A DNA stretch of 64,000 nt from Camillea tinctor (taxonomy: Eukaryota > Ascomycota > Sordariomycetes > Xylariales > Xylariaceae), in contig MU394069.1 in assembly GCA_022578605.1 (NCBI GenBank), positions 62,001-126,000 of the forward strand. Direction: 5' to 3'. The notes beneath the pieces are model-generated. The model was not told where the DNA came from. It did no database searches and saw only the letters and a list, made by a program, of their open reading frames with translations. Below are positions 49,001-60,232 of the stretch, piece by piece. A program made the position numbers and the translations under genes. Each line of letters opens with the position of its first letter. Positions within the stretch are counted from its first letter, which is position 1.

Positions 49001-49824
49001 TCAGCATATTTCTACACTGGCTGCTATCCAACACAATTTACGTGTTTGTGTCTATTGGAGGTGAGTCTGTTCTTACATTATTAACACTGCTGAGGGATAG
49101 ACGGCAGAGAGAAAAGCCTAACAGCGTCTTTTTTCTAGGCTACTTCGGTACAGACAGGTTCCTCCAGTCGATGGAGCCCGATCCGAGTTTGCCCAGCAAT
49201 ACCGCCGTCGCAGTCGGGTACTCGACCCCCTCGCTCCTGGTCCTCATAGCCGTCTCCGTGATCCTGATCTTCGTCCCCGCGCTCCTCAGCCTCAAGCGCC
49301 TGCCCCCCAATATCACCAACCCAGGGAGCAACTCCCTAGCTCTCTCGGCTGCGTGCCACTGCTCGAGACTATCGCACGCTCTGAGCGGCAAACCAAAACA
49401 CCCGGATAGCCCCACGACGATGACGATGACCACCCAGTCCCCCTCCCCCTCCCCAACCCCGACCCCGAGCTTCACCCGCCCCCCGTCCTCCTACCTGCCC
49501 CTCCGCCACACAGACGACACCATCGAGCTGCAGACCCTCAGCGCCTCCAACCCAGCTTCCCACTCCCACTCCCTCTCCTCGTCATCGCGACACCACCTTA
49601 TCCGGCAGAGCGACGACTGGGAGGAAGTGAACGTAGAAGCAAAGCCAGCAGAAGAGGAGGGAGACACGCTCGCCAAGCTGGCGCAGAGCGAGATCCGCTG
49701 GGGCGTCGTGGCCATGCCGCCCGAGTGGCGCGCCGACTACGACGACGGCGCCGTCGAGCACCTCGGGTTCGGGGTCGCGGAGGACGGGGTGGGGGACCCG
49801 GTGGAGGGGCGGGCGTACGCGTGA
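46079..49824 (+). CDS. DUF6536 multi-pass membrane protein
   Basis: Exons: 46079-~46327, ~46722-47310, 47457-47838, 47970-48351, 48539-48656, 48790-48876, 48937-49060 and 49139-49824. Introns 2-7 join in phase and restore the family sequence. Hallmarks of this fungal family are the first membrane segment followed by a short loop with DDDCD, the SPTREEVNAAH and GIGIPSVRN motifs after TM2, LGDAIASFIERPD, the segments LLLSFCYLAYNLFTRLQ and GKQYSTYRLQLPYKYSIP, and GYFGTDRF. At least seven membrane segments are visible. The last ~160 residues form a Pro/Ser-rich, acidic tail. Homologues are sometimes labelled formylmethionine deformylase-like, without biochemical basis. The first intron is unresolved: the donor at 46328 leaves phase 0, but the acceptor at 46720-46721 needs phase 2. 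Confidence 0.8.
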
Positions 49825-52800
49825 GCTGGCCGGCTAGCCCTAGCGCACGGTGCGTGTGGGATCCCTTTAGGGGGCGGGGGGGGACAGCGTTCACGAGGCG
49901 GGCTGGGCAGTGTTCTGTGCGAATACCGCGCATGGGTGGGTAGCTGTTTGTCTCATATTTCTAGGGAGGGGGCATGCGATGTCTTGCGCCCTTAATTCTT
50001 TTTTTTTTTTTATTCCCCCAACCCCCCCTGAAGAAAAAAAAAAAAGGGAGCATGGATTGTAAATCGCCCCGGCCCCAAGACGCCAAAACATGCCGTGCGA
50101 CCACCCCATCGTAAGGGAGAAAATCACCCGCAGCATCGGGTGCATAGCACAGACGCAGACGCAGACGCAGAATGGCCCGAGCGAATGATAGACCTGGTGC
50201 CCGGTCGGGACTGGGCATGCTGCTTTGCTTACCTTACCTTACCTTGACTGCAGCGACGGGAGGTCACCTGGTGCGCGAGGTAGGTCTTGGCGTGATGCTG
50301 TGCGAGGATTGTATAGACAACGACATCCAACGTGTATCACGACTACAAGGCTGCTCCGACTATATATCGCAAACTACCTACCTATATATATATATATTCC
50401 CCAGTACGGAGACGAAGTCGGATACATGGTTATATCTTATCCTGTCTCGGAAATAAGACTAACAAAATGATGGGGGATGAAGGGATTGAGGTCTGAGCAA
50501 AAAGAGAAAGAAAAAAATATACGGCACAATACCAAGGAGCTTGATATCCGGCCACGTTCAGGCATATTAGCTTTTTTACTCCGCGGCTGTGCGGCACACG
50601 CCAAGGCAGAGGAGGCGTATGGCTAGCACAGGAAGTAATTGTTCTTTTGTGTTATCTTTGAGGCAGAAGGATAATAGAAGAGGAGAAGGGTGGTGTCACG
50701 GGAGGAGAGACATATAAGTCTATATAAAGCAGACGCATAATGATCTAATTTTGAGGCGGTATATGCGGCGGATAGATAATATATTCATATATACCTAGGT
50801 AGGTATAGGTATATAGCAGTTCTGTATGTCTGCCATGCCAATAAGCACATAAGTAGTAGTATATACTTGCTCAGCTTGAGCTTATAGATTTATAGATATA
50901 GGCCGGGCTAGAACTGGCTCGGGGTGTATTACATTGCACAACATTATACAGAGTGTGTACACGGCATACATAGTCCAAGCGATTATACATACAATAGGAG
51001 CTGAAAAGGATAACAAGGCGTTCCAGGTGTTCACAAGACTCGGGAAAGGGGGGAGGGAGAGAGTAATAGCAAAAATCAAAGGAAGAGAAGGAAGCAAGAC
51101 AGGAATAAACTTATACACACTGTAGGTAGTATATGGACACAGCCAGGTGGTTTGTCTATCTGCATTGCCTGTCAGCTCCCTGTCTTACAATTCGGGGCGC
51201 CGGAACGTCGTCGTCAGCGGTTTGGTATCGTGTCAACGCCGCAAGAACCGAGACTCCGCCAATGATAGTGTTTACGAAGGTTTTGGCCGGGATTGATTCT
51301 TTCTTCAATGCCTGCAGGTGCGTGGGATCTGGCGTGTTGTGGTTTTGCCTATCTCTTGTTTGTATGGCTTTCATTACTTTCATTTTCTTTTCTTTTGTTC
51401 TTTGTTTTGTTTTGTTTTTGTTCTTGGCTTCCCTCTCATCCCATTCGGTAAAGAGAACCTTGCATATTCCGCACATTATTCAATACAACCTACCCATCAG
51501 ATATATCCCTTTCCAGTCTATCTTTACGATATTATGCGCGTATAAGTAGGAGGGGGTGCCAAGCTGAACAGTGAAAACGACTCGTCGGTTCGACTATTGA
51601 ACTTACCGTATTAGAAGACGAGATCGAAAGATCAGTTAGCCAACTAAAAACAAGGCATCAAAATGAAGTGATCGCGATCATGATTCTTCTTCTTCTTTTT
51701 CTTTTTTCCCTTTGCTTGCGTGTTACCATATTACTTGAGCATCACGAGTACATAACCCATTACTTTTCATACTAGTGTAGTTAGTGTAGTGTATATAAGC
51801 CAAAGAGAGAAAGAGGGGCCGTTAGGTACGAAACGCCCCGAGAAAAAGGAACAAAAAGAAAAGAAAAAAAAGGCGATCGCGATGGAAATCTACGATCTTA
51901 AGAAAGTCTATATAAGCTCTTCAATCTATCAGCGATCGGAGGATTCGCAGCGGAAGGGAGTTACCTATTAAAGCCACATGGTGGTGGGAAAATCAATGCA
52001 ACACCCGGAGCTCGGGTGGGTTTCTGGTTGGCTCGAATCCATTTAAGGACCTCAAGAATTGGAACCGGGGGTGACCAGGGGGGGCCCTAGTTTATAGTGG
52101 AGGGGGGGCGATGGTAATGGAATGGAATCAGAGATGGGAAATGGAGCGGATCCACCGTCCGACTTTTTTGGTGCAACGAAGGCTGGGGCCATTTAAGGTC
52201 TAGATCTGGTTCTAAAAAGCCTTTTGCACCACTCGCCTGAGCTTACCTATGGACAGAGTTGGACAGTCAGACAGTGTAATTGATACACTGGTATAACTAC
52301 CTAGGTAACTATAACTACTATGTATGTCTCTCCCGTCTCCCACTGCAACCCTCTAAGAGACCCGCCCCCGACCTACTGGGATAGGGCCTGGTTTAGCGGC
52401 CAAGACCTTTTCTGGTACAGTAGCTAATTTTCAAATGCAGGCAGCTACAAATGGGAAAAATAGACACAGCACAACAACTAAAAGGTCCGCAAAGTCATTC
52501 CTTTTTTTTTTCCTTCTTCCGTACTTTAAAATCGTCTTAGTACTAGAGTAAAGAAACGTCCGCTTATTAATTTACTCATTTTTTATTTTATTTATTTTAT
52601 TCATATTATCTTTTTAATTCATTCCGTTTTTTTTTTCTTTTCTTGTGCACCGGTGGCTTCGGGAATGAATAAAAAAAAGATCTACGCCTCTTCAATTTGT
52701 TTTGATATTATACATACCATACCTAACCTACTTACACGTACAATACCATACTATTCAGTCACCTCACCTAGGTTAGGTATTCTACACTACCTAAACTTTT

Positions 52801-54069
52801 GAGGTAAAACAATACAACAACTCAAAGAAAAAAAAAACAATAAGCCAGTCTGTCTCATTTTCTTCCCTAGCGCTTAGCGGGTCGATCACCTTGCCGAATG
52901 CACGTTTCCTAGGAGGGAAAAGGGTGTACGTGCGTTAATGGTGTGGTTCAGTCTGGCGTGTTAGTTATATGTGTGTGTGTGTGCGTCTCCGGATTTGCAA
53001 TCTGATTTACACCACGTTGCCCCATCGTTTGTCGATCAACCTTTCTGTTCACATGTAGAGCCTCAAGAACCTAGAGGAAGAAAAAAAGTGAGAAAAAAGT
53101 AAACAAGACCGACATATCCGTACTCACTCATTACTAGAGTTGATATCATCATAAGGAGAAGTTATAGTGTAAACCCCCCCTTTTTTATTCATTGTTTTTT
53201 TTCTTATTTTTCTCATCTTTATTATTGTTGCCTCCCTCTTTTCTCTCTCTAGGACTCTAGAACTTCCACACGTATACGTATACACTAGAACCGCGTCAGA
53301 TCGAAAGAGAAGAAAAAAAATCACCGCAGGCCCTGTCCTAGACTGTACATGAGCTAGCTTGGGTATTATAATCCATGTTCCTCCACTATCGCCAAATAGA
53401 GATAGATGGGGAGCCACTCCAAATAGCCAGCACCCTTGGCAGCCCCCGGTACAGACTTGTCTGGACATCCCTCTCTCACTCCCAGCACCCGTTACAGATT
53501 CTTGGCAGACAGAAAGACAGTAAAAGTAGCTTAACTCACTCACACTCACTCGGTATTGTCTTGGTCACGCTATTCGTACTCTTTTCTTTTCCTTCTTCTT
53601 ATTCTTCTTTCTCCTCTTTTCCTCTCTAGTATAGCTCTTGAACTGGCTTTTGCTATTCTTGTTGCCGGTACTCGTAGCATATTTCATGCTCTTGTATTAA
53701 TCCCTTCGCTATACATTCTGTCCATCCATCTAAGTCAAGATCAGCACTGCGACCCGTCTCTATAGCTATAGGTAATACAATCCCGAGCTCACCTTGGGGA
53801 GACCGCACCATAAACCCATAAACCTCGACGGTTCTCACACGACCTCGCCAATAGAGTGATCCTCCTACCATACCACATCGTCCCTCGTGGTCACCGAGTC
53901 TCCATTGGCTATATTCCACGATAGTTGTCTCTATCCTTGCGTCCCACCAAGTTTCCGAGTTGCCTCCAGTCCTTTCTTCGAATCTGCTATAGAGATCACC
54001 CACCCCCGTCAGCTTTGGAGGATGTATAAGTTAAAGTTGCCTGCAAATTTCCTATTTTAGACCGGCATC
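49825..54069. other. 4.2-kb gene-poor region
   Basis: Holds the 3' region of the DUF6536 gene and the long leader of the SLN1-type gene. TACCTAGGTA occurs at 50792-50801 and 52298-52307. A 52-codon stretch at 51311-51156 (minus) looks like a possible terminal exon but no complete gene could be built. The last kilobase has long pyrimidine tracts on the plus strand. Confidence 0.5.
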
Positions 54070-57000
54070 ATGAGGATCGCCATTCGGGAGCAGTTAGCGG
54101 CCCTAGTGCTGTTTGCCGTCCTCATCGCCCTAGCTATTGTCTCGATACCGACCTGGATATATGTCAACAATTTCGTCATTGGCGTTGAGACTGGTGGTCT
54201 TGCTCTGACTGCTTCCCTCAAAGCTGCCCAGGTGTCATCTCAGATTGAGCTTATCCAGACAACCTGTAATACCATTGCCACACGATTGCTGATCCAGGGT
54301 GCCTTGAGAGCTTACTATCGTGGTAACACGTCCGCTGCGAATTGGGATGAGGCCGCCGAGGATATGAGGAGCGCTCTCAATGCTGGAACCTCGGTCAACC
54401 TCTTACTAGCGAGGCTCTACTCGCGCAATGAGACGGGCGCCAGTTCTTCTGGCCTTGTTAGCATCACCGGTAACGATATCGCTCAGATTCGATTACCTTA
54501 TAAGGCATCAGACGGATCTGATGTTTACCTTGGAGATGCTACCAACGGTTACCCTAGCGCGCTCTTCCCTAATCTGACCTACTACGATTCATCAGATCCC
54601 GATCCTCTCGAACCGAATCGAACCGCTGTTGTTGCTAGGCCATTTCCGGATATACGAGTTGACTCGAGTGTGAACGGTCTCATATTAGGGCCGCTGGTTA
54701 TTAATGAAACGTTTGCTCTCGTCTCCTTGACGCTTCCAATACGATTGAATTCGCAGCGAAGTGTGATTCTAGGGTATATGACTGTTGTCGCGGAAGCCTC
54801 TTCGCTAATTACTATAGTTGCGTCCCAAGAAGGGTTGGGCTCGACTGGGTCTGTTTTGCTCATCGGACCCGCGACCGGTTGGAATCGATTCAGTAAATAT
54901 AATTTGCCGGCTAACGCGACGCATGCGGCGGCAAGCAATTTTTCGAACGTCGATGTCCAATTCGTACTACCGCCGATCCCTTTGTCTAGCCAGGCCGATA
55001 GACATACGCAGCATAATTATGCCTCTGGTACCTACGACACTCCTTTCAAAGTGAGCATGTACAATGCAGCTTATAAAGCCTTCACCCGCCGGAATCCAGC
55101 CGCCAACAATGCGAGCAGTATGCTCTCAACTACCAATGAGCAGGGCATAGCTGTCGCTGTTGGCTATGCTCGCCCTCAGACCATCCTGGTGAACTGGACG
55201 CTTATTGTGGAACAAGATAGATCCGAGGCTTACATTCCCATCAATACCCTGCAACATATACTCCTGGGCTGTGTATTTGGGACAGTCGGTCTTATCCTTC
55301 TTCTTGTCGTGCCATGTGCGCATCTAAGCGTCTTGCCTATCCGGAAACTAAAGTCGGCGACGGAGAAGTCCATCGCCCCTCCTGGATATTCGGAAGCTTA
55401 TATGGACGATCTCGACTATGAAGATGACGAGATTCCTTCGCCGGGAACCACGGCTAGCAAAACGGAAAAGGGTGTCTTTGTCCATCTCAAAAACCTGGTC
55501 CGTAGAAATGTGCGCTCGACATTTGCTGCTTCGGAGCACGATAGCGATCCTCGAAGGCGGGTTTTCAAGATCCCCGGGAAGGTTAAAGACCGCAAGCACT
55601 ATGTTACAGATGAGTTGACCGAGCTCACCATGACATTCAACGAGATGAGTGATGAGCTTCTTCGACAGTACACTTCTCTAGGTGCGTTATTTATTAATTC
55701 TCTTTACTCTGTTTTGGAGTGATCTGTACCGGCCATATATCTTGACCTCACAAGATGAGCTTTGCTTTGTATTCTCCAAGGAATGCAAAAATTATGTCGA
55801 ATCAGATTGCGTGTTTACTGACCCGATTTGTTACAGAGGACAAGGTTGCCGAACGAACCCGCGAACTAGAAATCAGCAAAAAAGCAGCCGAGGCTGCTAA
55901 CGAGAGCAAGACCTTGTTCATCGCCAATATTTCGCACGAACTAAAGACGCCCCTCAATGGAATTTTAGGCATGGCTGCGGTTTGTATGGAGGAGGAGGAC
56001 ACTACTCGGATAAAACAGTCTTTAAAGACCCTCTACAAATCGGGCGACCTATTACTCCATTTGCTGGAGGATCTGCTAAGTTTTTCGAAGAACCAGATTG
56101 GCCAGCAATTAAGTCTAGAGGAAAGAGAATTCCGCTTGGGAGACATCCGGTCACAAATTCTCACTATATTCGACAAACAAGTGCGGGAAGGTCGGATCAG
56201 CTTCTCGGTTGATTTTCTGGGTACAGATCCGGACCCGGACAGCCGGAGTCCTGAACGGAAAAGCTTGGACGGAAGGCTACCAGCAATTGGCCCTCTTGGC
56301 GTCGGCCGACTAAAGGATATGTGTCTATGGGGCGACCAACACCGTATCTTACAAGTGCTCATCAACCTTGTCAGCAACAGTCTCAAGTTTACACCACCTG
56401 AGGGGAAGGTTGCTGTGAGGATCAGGTGCATAGGAGAGGTTGAGCAACCAGTTGATGAGGGTAGCAGGACCTCATCATTCTCGAAAACTGGGTCGAACCG
56501 TGCAGGAAGGTCTCGAAATCGGATGGGATCAGGTTCGAACCAGTCGACAAGCTCCAGAGATCTACCTATGCCCCAACACCAATACAATGCCGGTACTGCG
56601 TTATCGATCAATCCGATGGAACCGAAAATCGCACCACATGTTCACATACATGAAAGGCCATCGACTCCGCCCCCGCCAAATGCTAAATCATTTTTATTCG
56701 AGTTCGAAGTCGAGGATAGCGGTCCTGGAATTCCGGAGCACATGCAAACACGTGTCTTTGAGCCCTTTGTTCAGGGTGATCTCGGCCTCAGTAAAAAGTT
56801 TGGAGGCACGGGTCTAGGTCTGAGTATTTGCCAACAACTAGCAACCTTGATGGGAGGCAGAATTGCATTAAAGAGTGCTATGGGTGTTGGTTCGACATTC
56901 ACGATGCATATTCCCCTTAAGTACACCAAGGACAGGTAAGAAGGGATTGCCACACGGTCTTATACTAAACACTAACATTTCGGGGACTAGGCCTTCCAGT

Positions 57001-57795
57001 ACAGCATCAAGCAGTGTCAAGTCACGGCCCCCTAGCGTTGGATCAGCCGAAGGAGAGAATCGGAGGACAACATTAACCCAGGCCACGGCCGAAGCCAAAG
57101 CCAACGTCATTAACCAACAACCTCGTCTCATCGGTCTCAGCCAACCATTCTTTGCCAGCAATCCCAAATCAGAGCCCAAGCCGACCCCAGAAGACCAGAT
57201 GAAGGCCGTCGAAATAGCACGCGCTAACAAAGGCGAAGGAAAGCTAAGAGTCCTCGTCGCCGAAGACAACCCGACAAACATCGAGGTCGTCAGCCGCATG
57301 CTCAAGCTCGAAGACGTGTACGATGTCACGATCGCCAAGGACGGGCAGGAAGCCTACGACCTGGTGAAAGCGAACATGGAGGACAACCACAGCTTCGACC
57401 TGATCTTCATGGACATCCAGATGCCCAACGTGGACGGGCTGCAGAGCACGCGGCTGATCCGGAAGATGGGGTACTCGGCGCCCATCGTCGCGCTGACGGC
57501 CTTCGCCGACGAGAGCAACGTCAAGAACTGCATGGAGTCCGGCATGGACGAGTTCCTCAGCAAGCCGATCCGCCGCCGCGCGCTGAAGCAGGTGCTCCGG
57601 AAATTCGCCACCATCCCCGAGGAGCCCGAGACGTCGTCCCTGAGCAGGCGGTCCACGCCCGATAAGGGCAGCCCGACGACGATCGAGGGGAGGGAGGTGG
57701 ACCAGAATGCCGCCGCGACGACGATAGCTGCGGCGGACCCGAAGGCGGCGCATCATCCTAACGGGGCGATTACTGCGACCGCGACCGCGCTGTGA
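54070..57795 (+). CDS. SLN1: SLN1-type hybrid histidine kinase (group VI)
   Basis: Exons 54070-55681, 55837-56935 and 56991-57795 (introns 155 and 55 bp) give 1171 residues. TM1 is at ~7-30 and TM2 at ~395-417, enclosing a ~360-residue extracellular sensor with many N-glycosylation sites. A HAMP-like linker and coiled coil ([17 protein letters not shown]) lead to the kinase: phospho-acceptor His571 in [12 protein letters not shown] box [10 protein letters not shown]1 DSGPGIP, G2 GGTGLGLSI. An insert of ~100 disordered residues splits the ATPase domain. The receiver has Asp1045 in [10 protein letters not shown], with LTA and SKP. In yeast Sln1 is the plasma-membrane osmosensor that phosphorylates Ypd1 and restrains the Hog1 MAPK pathway; the same role is inferred here. 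All catalytic residues are present, so the kinase should be active. Confidence 0.92.
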
Positions 57796-59340
57796 GCCGT
57801 TTCGCAGCGTTATATTACACATCACATCCTCACCTCAACACCGCATTATACTATCTAACAGTATCTCATCGCCATGTGCATACAATCTACTTTACCAGTT
57901 TTCTTACTCTTAAGCCATCGGTTCAGCTCATTATCATCTCGAAAATATACCCCTTTTCTTTTTTTTCCCTCCTTTTTATCTTCTTACACTTTTACACGGC
58001 CCGCAAGGCCCATGCTGGTCTGTATATAAGTATAGACCAACTGTTCGACAGCATCAAATACACGGCGATTCTGCATGGAAGGGACTGATTTCCAAGGAAA
58101 AATCATAATTGTTAGGATCACATCTCCAGGGCGTTTTGGGGGGGTTGTTCATCGACGGCGGCGTGGGAGTCGAGTGAGTTTTTGGTTTGTGTTTTTTTCC
58201 TCTGGCTGAACGGCCCATTCACGGCGAAGAGAGCCAGGGTTGCTTGTTTTTACAATACATTTATGTAATGCACACCCTCATTTTTTTTTCTAAATTGCGA
58301 GGATTTCCTTTAGGGGGGGCAAGGGGAGACGGACGAAAGTCGAAGAACGATAGCATACGGAACTAGACGAGACGGGATATGAAACAGCGCAGAAAGGAAG
58401 AACCTGGAGAGACCGGGTTTTACTTACAAGATTACCATACGCGCACGCATTAGTCACGAGATAATATGCATTCCTATTTTTATTTATTATCATTTTGATG
58501 ATTCCCCTGGGGGCTGGGTGGTCGGAGAGTAAAAGGAAAACGAAAGGAAGGAAGGGAGGTTCAACTAACCTAGGTTGGATGATGGGATGAGGGAATAGAG
58601 GGGAGGCAATATGAAGTCTACGATAAATACTAGTAGCGTAGAAAAGAACCGAAAAGGCATGAAATGATAAATGAGAAGAGAAACAGTTGCCAATCAGCCA
58701 GCCGGAATTCAATAAATGAGAAAATTCACTATTGCGTGTGTAGTTGTTATCATCACTACACTTTTTTTTATCTTGGATTGTTATCATCGTATAACATACA
58801 GTATATACAGATGTATTGGGATTCATACATGTCTCTCACCTTACAAGATTCTCCCACGTCCCGAGCCGGGGAAAAAAAGCCCTCGGGCGGGGGATGGGGG
58901 GAGGAGTTTTGCGGGTTTAAACGGGGAAGAATTCCGCCCCGTCGGCTCCGATTTCGGGAGTTGGAGATCCTATTGGATGGAGGGACGGGAATTGGGAAGT
59001 TGCCGAACTAAGTATCGCAGCGCTTCTTTAAAAAAGGGAGGGGAAAGGGAACTTAGCCTGCTCTTGGTTATTGTTGCTTTCCCACCTTTTCAACGGTATA
59101 TTGTCTCTTTTTTATACGACTGAGATATATCGGTATTGATAACACCTATTCACCTACCTACGAGACTACCCAGGTTAGTTCAAACGGGGGCCGATTCTTT
59201 TCTTCCCGCCAGTCCCGCGGAAGGACACTGGAAACGGATCACTCGGGTGCGCACGAGAGTCGCTACTGGGTAGACCTGAGCGGTGGCCAGACGGCTTGAT
59301 TCCACATCCATCCCTCCTCACAAGAAAAGCAACTCCCAAA
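57796..59340. other. Intergenic, nothing recognised
   Basis: Holds the 3' UTR of the kinase gene and the promoter of the next gene. A minus-strand frame at 58290-58826 has low-complexity character and is not called. Confidence 0.5.
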
Positions 59341-60232
59341 ATGCGCATCCCCTACACCCCCAACCCACCCCCCTCCACCTCCCCCGACGACACCGCCATC
59401 ATCGCCCGCATCGCCGCGCGCCGCTCCCCGCGCCCGCTGCAGCCCCTGGACCTCGCGCTCCTGCACGCGCCCCCCGTGGCCGACGGGTGGAACTCGTTCC
59501 TCGGCGCGGTGCGCACGCGGACCAGCCTGGCCCCGGCCCTGCGCGAGCTGGCGATCTGCCGCGTCGCCGTGTGCAACGGCGCGTGGTACGAGTGGGCGCA
59601 CCACGCGCCGCTGGCGGTGGCGGCCGGGGTGCGGGAGCAGGGGATCGGCGTTTGCAAGCGGGAGGTGCTGGTAGAAGATGGGAAAGGGGAGCAGGATAGG
59701 GGTGGGCTGAGCGAGAAGGAGTGGGTGGTCCTGAGGTATGCGGATGAGATGACGAGGAAGGTGAGAGTGGGTGATGGGTTGTTCGAGGAGATGAAGGGAC
59801 TGTTTAGTGAGAGGGAGATTGTGGAGATCACGGCGACGGTGAGTGCTTGGTTCCCTTTTGTTTTGTGGATGAGGGGTTTGCATGAGAGCGGAGGAGGAAG
59901 GGGAGGAGTGCGAGAGATCTGAGAATCGATGTTGCGCTTGTGCTTAGGCAGAAAAGGCTATCTTGGGAGTAGTCCGCTCCGTGTTCTTCTTCTCCTAGCA
60001 CCCATCCGTTGAATTTTGCTAATCATATGTTGTCTTGTATCAGGTGGCAGCATATAACTGCGTCAGTCGGTTCCTTGTTGCTTTAGATGGTGAGTTACCT
60101 TGAAACCCCTGCATCATCATCACTCCCCCTCTCCCCCTCCTGAACTGCTCGGTAAAAGCTGGTACTAATCCTGGAAATCGTACAGTGGGTGAAAGAAATA
60201 GTACTGGTCCCGACGATGTTGTCACTCACTAA
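59341..60232 (+). CDS. Carboxymuconolactone decarboxylase-like (AhpD fold) protein
   Basis: Exons 59341-59838, 60044-60089 and 60186-60232 (introns 205 and 96 bp) give 196 residues. The core fits the CMD/AhpD-like helical fold: LRELAICRVAVCNGAWYEWAHH, then ADEMTRKVRVGDGLFEEM and REIVEITATVAAYN, ending FLVALDVGE. The usual peroxidase CxxC pair is not seen; the position after the first helix pair reads CNGAWYEWAHH, with an E-x3-H that is common in fungal members lacking peroxidase activity. Function is unproven; family members include decarboxylases and antioxidant-like proteins. The tail after GERN is short and polar. Exon 1 is strongly GC-rich while exons 2 and 3 are not. The frame is open upstream of 59341 but lacks an ATG. 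Confidence 0.82.

Noticed and set aside
53653..54003. 116-codon minus-strand frame upstream of the kinase
   Set aside because: It overlaps the presumed leader of the SLN1-type gene and has no recognisable content.
59263..59883. 206-codon minus-strand frame
   Set aside because: Antisense to exon 1 of the CMD-like gene, Arg/His/Pro-rich, no domain.
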